In this document: one piece after another, positions 30,897 through 41,395 of the stretch
Layout: the number at the start of each line of letters is the position of its first letter
Position numbering within the stretch: the first letter of the stretch is position 1
From: Branchiostoma floridae
Taxonomy: Eukaryota; Chordata; Leptocardii; Amphioxiformes; Branchiostomatidae
NCBI RefSeq assembly: GCF_000003815.2
Contig: NC_049987.1
Span: 14,602,266 to 14,666,265 of the forward strand
DNA: 64,000 nucleotides
Direction: 5' to 3'
The notes under the pieces: generated by a model
What the model was told of the DNA's origin: nothing
Database searches by the model: none
Seen by the model: only the letters and a program-made list of their open reading frames with translations
Program-made: the position numbers and the translations under genes

Positions 30897-31180
30897 TAAA
30901 CCGTCTCTCCCACCAACCGCGCACAGTTGTATATGTTGTACATAGAACAGTGTGAAACGCCGTCCTCTCATAAAAAACAAAGGATTATTCTAAAAAGGTG
31001 TGAGTGGACCGATCTCGATAAATAATAATGTAAATCAGTCGACAATCGAACCTCGCACCGAAGAGAGAAAATAGAAGAACACATTGGGCGAAAGACAATG
31101 GCGGTGTCCAATTCTGCCTTCTCGGCTAGCCGACGCGGCGTCTTTTGTTTTATTTTACCACGAAGATCGTTTGTTTTTCG
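30897..31180. repeat. Dispersed duplicate block, copy 1
   Basis: About 280 bp that matches 47278-47570 in the same orientation, with long shared words such as AACAAAGGATTATTCTAAAA and GAGTGGACCGATCTCGATAA. It sits inside the 27-32 kb array between units 3 and 4 but is not part of the repeated unit. Its nature (promoter, first exon or transposon piece) is unknown. Confidence 0.8.
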
Positions 31181-32413
31181 TCAACAAACTTCACAATACG
31201 ATTCCCATAACCGTTCTTCTGTAGTTCATAAATGATTTTGTCGGGAAAATATCAGAAAGAGAAGTTCCTGACGTAATAATGATTTTTGAACGACAGAAAA
31301 CCAAATAAGATAGGTACAAATTTCTGTCGCAGGAATGTCCCTAACTGAAATATACATTGTAGGTGACAGGGGTCGAGAAAATCAATGCTAGCAAAATTAG
31401 GTAGCATTGAACAATCAATGTGCTAGAGTTGAGTAACTGCTTTTTGGCGTGTTTAACGGTTGAACTGTCAACACAACATGGTAGTTGTACTTGGGGCCAC
31501 AATGATCATAAAAGAATTCTACAATTTTATGGACCATTTTCTGCCATTCTGTAGTATGAAAGAATTGTAAATTATACAGTACCTTGATGTATATGTATCT
31601 TTGAGTTGTCATTAACGCCAAGAAGGTTATGTGTATGATTTATACATGAATGTAGGGGGCGCTTCGACAGGCGGACATGATGTTACAGGGGCTTCTCTCG
31701 CGACAGCTAAAATCGATCTTTTTTCTGTCATATAGTGTCCTAAATGTCGTTTAAAATGTATATGAAGATGTCTAAACTTTTTCACAGGTTTTAACCCTAA
31801 TGTCTTAAAGATATTATCATTTTACTGGTGTCAATGATATACCCTTTCATAGCCTAATCTGCAGTACCGCTCCCGGCCGCCTCCACAAAAGTGGCTTAAG
31901 CAACCATCAAATTGCCAAATTCCCGTATTTTCCGGACTGGGAAAACGGCGGAAGGCTCGCAAAGGCGTTTGGCTATTTGAGGCTTATTTAACTTTTTTCA
32001 ATAATGATTTGGCTTTTTGAGGCTTATTAAACTTTTTTTCAATAATGTGACCATTTAAAATTGAAAATTACAATACTTCAGATGCTTCACAACCAAAGCA
32101 TTGAACACAATGCCTTAATGACACGTTTCTGAGTATTTGTTCTCTGTCAATCCTCTATCCCATATAGCAGATAAACAGTTGAGTAAAATACCAAAGTTGG
32201 CAAGAAACAATGGATGATGCACAGATATATCCTTAACCCACTAATTATGGACAAGATATGATTTATACATGAATATAGGGGGCGCTTCGACAGGCGGACA
32301 TGGCGTTACAGGGGCTTCTCGCGCGGCGTCTAAATTTGATCCATTCTATGTCAAGTAATGTCTTAAAGGCTAATCAGTATGTATGTAAAGATATCTAGAT
32401 CTAGTTGGAAAAG

Positions 32414-32868
32414 ATGGGTCTGGCTACATTCTCAGCAATACTTCATGGCACACTTAGCGTTCACTCTAAAAGCCTGACGCAGAACATCTCACTAACAGTG
32501 ATGGTGTATACATATGCAATAACCACAGTAAGCGGAGGGATAGCATTATGTTTTACCAGTGTAACGTGGTCTCTTGAACCGTTAACTGTCGCTATATAAA
32601 CTCTGTTAGTACTGCCCTAAGAGTGCTTTTCTTCTAACTTGCTCTGAAGCTAGTTGAGGTTAACGCAATAACTGCCCTGTATCAAGTCAATGTATTTTCT
32701 GCCTATGGCATACAGTGGTTATGCTAGGCTTTGTCCCTATAGTTCTGGATGGTTTTGGTCTAGGGTGTGTGCTGGTGTTGCGATTTGGGAGGCGTTTGCT
32801 CGTTGGAACACAGACAGGCACAGGGTATTCATGAAAGAACTTAACTTCACATTACCAAAAAAGTAATC
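32414..32868 (+). pseudogene. Truncated SLC35G-like transporter copy (left end of inverted duplication)
   Basis: Matches the live exon 41980-42456 in inverted orientation: MGLATFSAILHG, ALCFTSVTW, then, after an in-frame stop at about 32597-32599 and frameshifts, VEVNAITALYQVN, AIWEAFARW and KELNFTLPKK. The upstream TM1-5 exon and the first 39 codons of the last exon are absent. Homology starts at 32414, directly after repeat unit 5 (GTTGGAAAAGAT), so this is the visible duplication breakpoint. It cannot make a transporter. Confidence 0.9.
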
Positions 32869-33185
32869 ACAAAAGGCGAAGCCTCGTATAGCTGTTTAAA
32901 AGTTTACAATATTTTGAAAAACACTTGGCAGACATATCACACTTCCTAGCAAAGAAATGTAAAAACTGACGTAAATAGTTCATCTTACAGGTGTGGTTTT
33001 GTCTTCAAGTTAGGTAGTTTAGACAGAGATGCACACAATGATATTCAAATTATAGCTTAATTTCCATAACTAATGAGGTTAACTTGTAATTTCTGTTTTT
33101 CATGTTTCATACACGTAATATATATAATGTATCTAAAAATGACAACCATGAATGAATTAGATCGTGCTTACAACAGCTTTATTTG

Positions 33186-33238
33186 CATAATCAATGAAAT
33201 AAAATACTTTGTGGCGGTATGAGGTCTCCGAACCCTTG
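33186..33238. repeat. GAGGTCTCCGAAC repeat, left arm outer copy
   Basis: Reads TGCATAATCAATGAAA, then GGCGGTATGAGGTCTCCGAA. Related copies are at 37455-37505 (same strand) and, inverted, at 36745-36785 and 40757-40810. The 33186 and 40757 copies are mirror positions in the inverted duplication. Confidence 0.75.
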
Positions 33239-33341
33239 TTTTTAACATATCTGTTTGTCTGCCTGTTTGTGTTTCCAGTACTTTGGTCAGCAATACCTCC
33301 CTCTTCCATGTTGACATGTTATCTCATGTGTTGGTGTGGAT

Positions 33342-36300
33342 TTACATGTTCAGGAATATCGTGCTCTGGAAGCCGACTCCGTAGTCTTCAAGTTTTAGGT
33401 CATCTCGGAGAGTCTTGCCAGCAAACACAAATTTCAATGCGGCATTACCTGAAATAATAAAAGTGTATGACAATTATCCATCATTGTTTACAGTCAAACA
33501 AATCATTCTTCTAAAAACGCTGTTGCTATATCTTCACTTCATTTTTCATATTAACAGCACAGAATTGAAACGATTTCAATTGAGAAGAAGGAAAGTCATT
33601 TCAATGTTAAAAGTTTGCGAATATCTTGTTTAGAAACAGAGGTGAAGACTGATTGACGTTACCACTTTATAAACAAGAACGGAATCCGAGAAAAAAATTA
33701 TAAGGAAATACAAGTGCTGCTAGGGCATTTTCAAAACACGCTTTCGAAAGATATTGAGGTAGATTAGACATGAAGGGCGCTTCTTTCCAAGCAGAGGTTC
33801 GGTTCCGTCTGTTTTTGACGTGTTTTAGGCGTTAACACTTTTGTCGGGCATTCTATTTGGGGCTGTTTTCGTACGTTTGGCGAGATGTAAAGAAAACTGT
33901 ACAAGATAGAAAAGCCGACCAAAACGCCTAGAACCTCCCAACAACTTCAAAAACAGCCGTAGCCGAACCTCTGCTTGGAGAGTAGAAAGACAATACCTTT
34001 TCCAACTTTCACGCGGCATCTTTTCTTGATGGAAGCCACAGAGTCAACCAGGCTCACATCGTTGACTGAGATCGTGTAGGGGCCTTTCTCTTCAGACTGA
34101 AGTTGTACGAAAATCTGAAAGTAGTGATGTATGTGAGCACAAAACGACGTCAAATCTGACATGTCAATATAATGTAATATTGTATCTTCTCTACCCATTG
34201 GTACACATTGTTTTGAATCGGAATTATGGTCATCCCTTCCGAGATTTAAACGTAGCCTGGATGCCAGACTGTTTTCAGGGCCCATACAGCCCAAATCCTC
34301 GGCTCCAGGGCCCAAGGAAATCTAAAGCAGGCTCCCTGAGTTAGACCCTGATAAAACACGATAGATATTATTGAGATCGGGCCGGGGTATTGTATCGGTA
34401 CCCTGTTGTTAGACAGTCCGAAAGAACAATACACGTAACAAAGTACTTGCAAATATGTTAAGTGTAGCATCATGGTGTTTTCAAATATTTCTCACGTTCT
34501 CCTGGTTCATACAATTCACTCCGGAAAGGGTTCTATCTACAATTTCCTAGACTAAGTAGATGAATTCATCATTTTGCCAGCGGTAACAATACGGTAGATG
34601 GTACCCAAGGTAGAAACAAATGCACTCCTCGATATCATCTCACCTGGTGGCCTTTAGGACAGCTTATCTTGTTGACATCCACGTTTCCAACTTCGTAACA
34701 CGGGCCCAGTAGGTGACCGCATTTCAGTTTGATCTGAGCCAAACAGGACGTCTTGCAGCGGCCTACAAGGTGTGCATCTCCGCAAGGGTGGCCACAGGGG
34801 AGTTTAAGTTCGCATTCCTTAATGTCTGGAAAGATGAGGAGGAGTTAGCACAGCGCAATCAAAGCAGAGTAGAAAATGCACAAGGGGAACAAAGGGCCTA
34901 GCATACATGGGCCCGATGTAATGCTCTCGAAGCCCTGAAATGCTTTTCCATGTAGTGGCAAACTTCTCATAGTATGCTTATGTACAGTGCTATCCAACTT
35001 CTAAGTGATGGTCGCTTGTATTGTTGCCGTGGGTGGAAGTTTGCAGTCAATATACAACGGACCTCTCAGCAGGCCTATGCTCTGAACTCGTAGTGATATA
35101 ACATTGCTGAAATAAAAATAGGCAATGATATATGGTAGCTTCTCGACCCCTTTTATTTACTTATAAGAGAATCTTCGAGGTTCGTAGGGCGTCCCTATAC
35201 ATGGATGGCACACCCAGTGAAGTTCAACTGATCATGCAAACGATACATACAAACTTGAAAAATGCTACTGTCTTAAGTGATAAGACTGATTTAAAACAAA
35301 GACAGTCAGAAACGTTGACACTTGCTATGACAGACCCACCCAGCAACTTGAACCATGGCTATGGACCTTGGTGCAGATCCCCCGGGCGTCAAATTAGGGC
35401 GTTTTCATTGAGACACAAAGTCCCGCTGCCACAATTAGCTGTCTTGGTCGAATGACGTAAAATTCTTACCTCCATGGACGGACCCTAAAGTGAAGGATGG
35501 CGTCTTAGTGTTCTCGTCGAAGGTCCGAGGGGGCATCTGCCCAATACTTGGGACGCTCTCCGCTTCAAGAATTTCCAGTCGTTTCTTGGTGTCAGACCCA
35601 ACGACAGTGATCTGGTAGTCACTTCCATACGATAAAAGGTTTTCTGCAAACTCTACGGTACTTCCAAGGTAGGCAAGCTTGCTCCCGGCGTCATCTTTTT
35701 CTGACAATAACAGTTTTTGCCGGAATGCTGAAATTTTCCTGTTTTCTACCCGGAGAGATTCTTTCTCTCTGTCTACTTCCGAAATGATGATCTTCTTCAG
35801 CTTGGAGGCTGTGTCAACTATTTGTTGGTCGATGACTTTTTCTGCCTGTTTTTCTTCCTCGATCTGATTTTGCAGCTTGAAGCGTATGACGCGGTATACA
35901 ATTGTTTTTGATTTGACCTTGTCGATTTGACCTTGCACTTCAGCCCTCACCAAGGCACTGTGTTCCTTAAGATGTGTGAAGGAATGTTCCCTGTGTTTGA
36001 GCAGTGCGCAATGGCGACACATCGGTACCTGGCAAGTTTCGCAGAAGAATTTGACGACCTCGTCTGTGTGCTCACTGCAAGTGTGCTGCTGTCCGTTTCG
36101 CACACTTAATGCTTGTCCCTCTCCCCTCAGCTCATCCAGCCCTAAGACTGTGTGGTCTCTAGTCACTTTGATGCGTAAGTGAGCTGCTACACACTCGTCA
36201 CACAAGAGTTCGTCACAGTTTAAACACCGAGAAGCAGCAGGACCCTTTGAGTCGCAATAAGGGTCGCTGCAGACGATTCCTTGTCCTTCAGAATGCAACG

Positions 36301-36571
36301 TCTTGTGAAGGTTCACGGTATCCTTCAAACTTTCGACGAAAAAGTTGTTCTTGAGTCCGTCAACGTTCCCACTCGGAAGTGGTGACTTGCATCGGCAGGT
36401 TGGGCACTCTATTTGGTCGTCTTCGACACTGTGGGCCTTCGTATATTCCGCCAGACATTCTTTGCAAAAGGTGTGCAGACATGGAAGTATTTTAGGCGCA
36501 TGGAAGGGTTGCAGGCAGATCTGACACTCGAGAAAGTCGTTGGATATTTCCTTCAGAAGTGATGCCGCCAT
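33342..36571 (-). CDS. TRIM-like RING/B-box protein with NFX1-type finger and ubiquitin-like domain, copy L
   Basis: Minus-strand exons 35470-36571, 34644-34825, 33997-34114, 33342-33448; phases 1, 0, 1 join to 502 aa. Start MAASLLKEIS. RING C3HC4: C16, C19, C31, H33, C36, C39, C56, C59. B-box 1 about 101-140, B-box 2 about 165-196 (C165, H168, C177, C180, C185, C188, H193, H196), coiled coil about 205-300. Exon 2 (368-428) gives LPCGHPCGDAHLVGRC with CKTSC and KCGHLLGPC, a good NFX1-type Cys/His pattern. Exons 3-4 give a ubiquitin-like fold: IFVQLQ, a DSVASIKKR helix, LKFVFAGKTLRDDL, LEDYGV, STIFLNM. It ends without Gly-Gly. By family, the RING suggests E3 ubiquitin ligase activity; substrate unknown. 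Intron 1 is 644 bp, against 113 bp in copy R. Transcribed divergently from copy R. Confidence 0.93.
33781..33984. mobile_element. Foldback MITE family A, copy 3 (in TRIM copy L intron 3)
   Basis: Right end CCTCTGCTTGGAGAGTA, left end TTCTTTCCAAGCAGAGG, with ACGTGTTTTAGGCG and CGCCTAGAACC arms. It lies exactly 12 bp beyond the 5' splice site of exon 33997-34114. Copy 4 is at the same 12-bp distance in the other gene, so the insertion is older than the duplication. Confidence 0.9.
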
Positions 36572-37658
36572 CTTGTTTCGAATTCTTCTTGTTCTTCGAA
36601 TAGCCTACGTCATAATACAGGTACGAATACCGCAAGTCATGTCGGGAACAACTTTTCAGTTTGGACTGTATGTTTCATGCAAATTTCCAAAAATGAATAA
36701 GTAGCTTTACCTATTGATATTCAAAAGTCCGTCGCATACAATACAAGAGTTCGGAGACCTCATACCGCCAGGAAATATTTAGAGCCTTAAAGTTGTAATT
36801 AGCATTGCATATTTTACTTCTGATTGTATAGAAGTCCCTTTGTGTGGCAAATGTCCATGTTTCCTTTAAATTTCATAAATCATGCAAAGGGCATGTGTAT
36901 ACCATTAAAATGATACACGTCACAATTTACCACTATGGAAATTAACGTTAATTATTACATTCACCACTTTACTCGTTTGTATAATAATTATCTGTTAGTG
37001 TTTCTCCTTCCATGAATTATACACGTTAACGTTACATGTAAGAAAGTCCTTTCAGAAAACACTAGAATTACAAATTTTTCTTAACTACGTCATTAAGTCT
37101 TGATTCGCATAATTTGCATGTCATGGTGTACATCTCTATTTAAAGGTGAAACACAGACAAATTCTTACTATGCAAACGAGATTCTTATTGCATAATTATT
37201 GAAGAAATAGTAACTGTTGACGTTAACGTTATACCGCTAATTAAATTCCACAGTAGTAAGTTGTGACATGTATCATTTAAATGGTATAGCGTAGATTACG
37301 TCCTTTGCATAATTTATGAAAAAAAGGAAACAAGGACCTTTGCCAAACAAAAGGAATTCTACAAAGTAATTTTGGTTAAGAAGATCATCATAAGTATAAA
37401 AAAAAACCTTTTTTGCATAATCAATGAGAGAAGATGAAATGGTAAATCTTCATAGGCTCTAAATATCTCCTAGCGATATGAGGTCTCCGAACTCTTGTAT
37501 TGCATATGACGGCCTTTATCAATAAGTAAAGCGTTACTTATTCATAGTAAGTTTCGCATCACGTACTGTCGTACACTACAGTCCCTTGTTCAAACTGAAA
37601 AGTTGTTCCCGACATGACTTGCGGTATTAGTATTATGACGTAGGGGAATCGAAACAAG
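36572..37658. promoter_or_regulatory. Palindromic bidirectional promoter region of the TRIM pair
   Basis: 1087 bp between two divergent ATGs. The two halves are inverted copies of each other with small indels. Examples are CATGTCGGGAACAACTTTT near 36640 against AAAAGTTGTTCCCGACATG near 37598, and AAGAGTTCGGAGACCTCATA near 36748 against its complement near 37480. Symmetry centre is about 37.12 kb. Each ATG lies in CAAGATGGCGGC or a close variant (CAAGATGGCGGC, rc of gccgccatcttg). No TATA box was chosen. Confidence 0.8.
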
Positions 37659-40332
37659 ATGGCGGCCTCACTTCTGAAGGAAATATCCAACGACTTTCTC
37701 GAGTGTCAGATCTGTTTGCAACCCTTCCGTGCGCCTAAAATACTTCCATGTCTGCACACCTTTTGCAAAGAATGCCTGGCGGAATATACGAAGGCCCACA
37801 GTGTCGAAGACGACCAAATAGAGTGCCCAACCTGCAGATGCAAGTCACCACTTCCGGGTGGCAAAGTGGACGGTCTAAAGGACAACTTCTTCGTCGAAAG
37901 TTTGAAGGATACCGTTAACCTTCACAAGACTTTGCATTCTGAAGGACAAGACATCGTCTGCAGCAACCCTTATTGCGACTCAAAGGGTCCTGCTACTTCT
38001 CGGTGTTTAAACTGTGACGAACTCTTGTGTGACGAGTGTGTAGCAGCTCACTCGCGGATCAAAGTGACTAGAAACCATACAGTTTTAGGGCTGGATGAGC
38101 TGAGGGGAGAGGGACAGGCATTAAATGTGCGAAACGGACAGGAGCACACTTGCAGTGAGCACACAGACGAGGTCCTCAAATTCTTCTGCGAAACGTGCCA
38201 GGTACCGATGTGTCGCGATTGCGCACTGCTCAAACACAGAGAACATTCCTTCACACATCTTAAGGAACACAGTGCCTTGGTGAGGGCTGAAGTGCAAGGT
38301 CAAATCGACAAGGTCAAATCAAAAGCAAGTGACTACCGCGCATTGTGCTATCAGCTGCAAAATCAGCTCGAGGACGAAATACAGGCAGAAAAAGACATCG
38401 ACTTTCAAATAGTTGACGCAGCCTCCAAGCTGAAGAAAATCATCATTTCGGAAGTAGACAAAGAGAAAGAAACTCTCCAAGCAAAAAACAGGAACATTTC
38501 AGCTTTTCGGCAAAAACTGTTGTTGCCTGAAAAAGATGGCGCCGGAAGCAAGCTCGCCTACCTTGGAAGTACCGTAGAGTTTGCAGAGAAACTTCTATCG
38601 TATGGAAGTGACTACGAAATCACTGTCGTTGGGTCTGATACCAAGAAACGACTGGAAACTCTTGAAGCAGAGAGTGTCCCAAGTGTTGGCCAAATGCCCC
38701 CTCGGACCTTCGACGAGAACACCAAGATGCCATCCTTCACTTTAGGGTCCGTCCATGGAGGTACGAATTTGAAAACAGCTAATGGGGGACACACGGCCGT
38801 ATTTCCGGGAAAACCGCTTCCATTTGCTTCAATTGCGCTATGTTTTAACCCCCCACCCCTTTCATTTTTCCAGATATTGAGGCATGTGAACTTAAACTCC
38901 CCTGTGGCCACGTTTGCGGAGACAAGCATCTTGTAGGCCTCTGCAAGACGTCCTGTTTTGTTCAAATCAAACTGAAATGTGGTCACCTACTGGGCCCGTG
39001 TTACGAAGTTGGGAACGTGGCTGTCAACAAGATTAGCTGTGCTAGAGCTCACCAGGTGAGAGGATACCGAGTGGGGATTTTTTTTCTAGCCTGGCAGGGG
39101 TACCATTCTCCATAGTATTACCGCTGGCTCTTTTTGCTTGCTTACCACGGAGGGTGGTACCCAGGTTGATTTTTTTTCACAATGCAGTGAATGGTTAGAT
39201 GGTTACATTTACTTAGTCTAGAAAAATATAAATTTTAGATAGAAGCTTATTCAACGATTGACACGCGTCACCCTTTCAGTGCAGTGCTTGAATTACTTGT
39301 ATGAACCAAGGGAATGTGACAAATATTTGCAAACAACGTGATGCTGTACAAAACATGTTTGCAAGTACTTTGTTGTTGTTCTTTCGGACTGTAATGGTAC
39401 CGTTTAGATCTCAGAAAGGATGATTATGATTCCGATTTACGACAATGTGTACAAGTGGGTAAAGAAGATACAATATGACCCTGAAGTGACAAAATTACTT
39501 GAAACATTTCAGCTTTGACATCGTTTTGTGCTGACATACATCACTACTTTCAGATTTTCGTACAACTGCAGTCTGAACGGAGAAGTCAATGGACGGTTAC
39601 AATCAACGATGTCAGTCTGAGCGATACGGTGGCTTCCATCAAGAAAAGATGCTGCGGGAAAGTCGAAAAAGGTAGTGATGTTCTACTCTACATGCAGAAT
39701 TTCGGCTTCGACTGATTTTCATGTGTTTTAGGCGGTTTTGTCTGGCTTAATGTTTTATACCGTTTTCCTTATATCTCGCGGCCAAACGAAAACGGCACAA
39801 AATAGAAAGCCTGACAAAAACGCCTAAAAACTAGTCAAAAACGGCCGGAACCAAACCTCTTCTTGGAGAGTAGAGCCCTTCATATATATGTCTATTCTAA
39901 AATACCATCGAAAGCGAATTGTGCAAATGCCCAAGCAGCACTCGTATTTCCTTACGCATATTTTTTCGGGTATCGTTCTTGTTGATAAAGTTGGCAACAT
40001 CTATCAGTATTCGCCTCTCTTTCTTAGCAAGATATTCGCAACCTTTTGGCCCTGGAAACGGCTTCCCTTCTTTCCAACTACAATCGTTTCAACTCCACGT
40101 TTTTTATTTGAAAATTGAAGTGAAGATATGGCAACAGCGATATACAGTTTTCTTTAGAATAACGATTTGGTTAACTGTAAACAATGATAATCGCCATACA
40201 CTTTCAGATAATGCCACATTGTCATTGGTGTTTGCTGGCAAGACTCTCCGAGATGACCTAACGCTGGAGGACTACGGAGTCGGCTTCCAGAGCACGATAT
40301 TCTTGCACAGAACCACAACAACAGAGACATGA
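37659..40332 (+). CDS. TRIM-like RING/B-box protein with NFX1-type finger and ubiquitin-like domain, copy R
   Basis: Exons 37659-38760, 38874-39055, 39554-39671, 40208-40332; phases 1, 0, 1 join to 508 aa. The architecture is the same as copy L, and exon 1 is the same length (1102 bp). Exon 2 encodes C372, C378-G-H380-x-C382, H386, C391, C395, C403-G-H405, C410, C424, which fits the NFX1-type pattern C-x-H-x-C-x3-H-x4-C-x3-C. The ubiquitin-like domain is 429-508: IFVQLQSERRSQWTV, DTVASIKK, LSLVFAGKTLRDD, LEDYGVGFQSTIFL. It keeps the hydrophobic patch equivalent (LVFAGK) and the Lys48 equivalent, but ends HRTTTTET with no Gly-Gly. If intron 1 (113 bp) is kept, the frame stays open to 38936, making a 425-aa form without the fingers and ubiquitin-like domain. 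The combination of domains is one I do not know from a named gene. Confidence 0.94.
39684..39872. mobile_element. Foldback MITE family A, copy 4 (in TRIM copy R intron 3)
   Basis: Starts TACTCTACATGCAGAATTTC, ends CCTCTTCTTGGAGAGTA. The interior carries GTGTTTTAGGCGG and CGCCTAAAAAC arms. It begins 12 bp after the exon 39554-39671 donor. It is more diverged than copies 1 and 2 and shares the flanking GCCCTTCAT with copy 3, as expected for one ancestral insertion. Confidence 0.88.
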
Positions 40333-40682
40333 GATAACATATATAAATACTACATATTTCAAGATTCTAGATACCAGAAGTAGATTTGACTATAATCTTT
40401 ATATCCGACAGTCCTCATAGTGCCAGGATAGGTAAATACATAAAAGATTGCTTTGTGATTAGAAAAGACACGTTTAACCCAACCTGATATTGTTTGATTA
40501 GTAGAATCTTATTATCCTATACTGTCTAATTAGTAGCATTGTAAGATGTATTCTGTATTCTTCTCTCTTTTTTCGTTGTAGTTTATAGTTGGCCATACAA
40601 AAGTGACTGTACTTTTTTCGTGTCAATAAAGCTTCTTGTATCAAAATGTGACGTGGAGGGGGGGGACCAAAATACCTGAAAC

Positions 40683-40684
<2 letters not shown>

Positions 40685-40749
<65 letters not shown>
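40685..40749. repeat. (ACAG)n microsatellite
   Basis: About 16 uninterrupted tetranucleotide copies. It is present only in the right arm of the inverted duplication. Confidence 0.95.
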
Positions 40750-40756
40750 TGTCACT

Positions 40757-40810
40757 TAGAGATAGGAGACCTCATACCGTCATGAAATATTTTGTCTCAT
40801 TGATTATGCG
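40757..40810. repeat. GAGACCTCATACCG repeat, right arm outer copy
   Basis: TAGGAGACCTCATACCGTCA followed by TGAAATATTTTG and ATTGATTATGC; the inverted counterpart of 33186-33238. Confidence 0.75.
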
Positions 40811-41234
40811 AATAAAGCTGTTTTTAGCCTTACCTAAGTTATTTATGATGGTCCTTTTGTTTATTTGTGATGGTCTTTCAGCTTCATCTTTCACCTGCCA
40901 TAAATTACAAACGTTACGTGTATGGAAGTCATGAAATGGGAAACACTACAAATTTACCTTATCAATTATGCAAATTAAGTAATGATTTGTATATCATTCT
41001 CTACATCTCTGTCTGAACTATCTGCATACCGAATATTATGGAAATTCGTATTTCTTTCGTTTACTTATCCTCCTCGAAATATCTTTTTAAAACCGCCCCT
41101 GCCGTTCCAGAGGAATATTCTAGGTGGCCCTACGTCACTTCTTCCTTACACCAAAACATACAGACAGTCGTATGTCTAGGAGAAAAGAAACAAAACAAAA
41201 CGTAAGTTCAACTACAGTATCAACTATCAAGGAA

Positions 41235-41395
41235 CACACAAAATCGACCTTGGCCTTCATCTCCCAACCCACATAGCAAATACCATTACGATCCATCCAG
41301 ACGTTCTAAAGTTACACTGACTACAAATATCTAGAAATACAAACAGACACACAGACAAACATACTGACACCAAAAACAAGGCCTATACTTTATGA
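41235..41395. repeat. Dispersed repeat, copy 2 (pair at 21190)
   Basis: Ordered word matches to 21190-21360 (ATCCATCCAGA, TTCTAAAGTTA, CTACAAATAT, ACAGACACACAGAC, CACCAAAAAC). Non-coding. It lies between TRIM copy R and the transporter gene. Confidence 0.65.

Larger units (their letters stand above)
27253..32413. repeat. Array of five diverged repeat units
   Basis: Unit starts are roughly 27253, 28730, 29995, 31630 and 32140. Each begins with a shared stretch (CTAATCTCYGAGCAGAT, CTTCTCTG, CAAAGTTGGTAAG, GGATGATGCACA) and then block 1, AGGGGGCGCTTCGACAGGCG (about 27628, 29072, 30252, 31654, 32278). About 200 bp later comes block 2, with CTGCAGTACCGCTCCCGG, GCCGCCTCC and GGCTCGCAAAGG (about 27826, 29272, 30448, 31838). 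The blocks are GC-rich in AT-rich surroundings and better conserved than the rest. On the minus strand block 2 keeps one frame open in three of four copies (GGGRERYCRLGYERV); the third has a stop. Unit 5 is cut off before block 2 by the junction at 32414. Function unknown. Confidence 0.8.

Noticed and set aside
32414-32868. Left SLC35G copy as a functional gene
   Set aside because: In-frame stop at 32597-32599, frameshifts, and no first half.
38048-38303. Antisense open frames across the TRIM exons (also 35927-36182)
   Set aside because: They mirror the cysteine-rich coding strand and appear in both copies only because the genes are duplicated.
40685-40749. CRISPR-like regular repeat
   Set aside because: It is a simple tetranucleotide microsatellite without spacers, in a eukaryotic genome.
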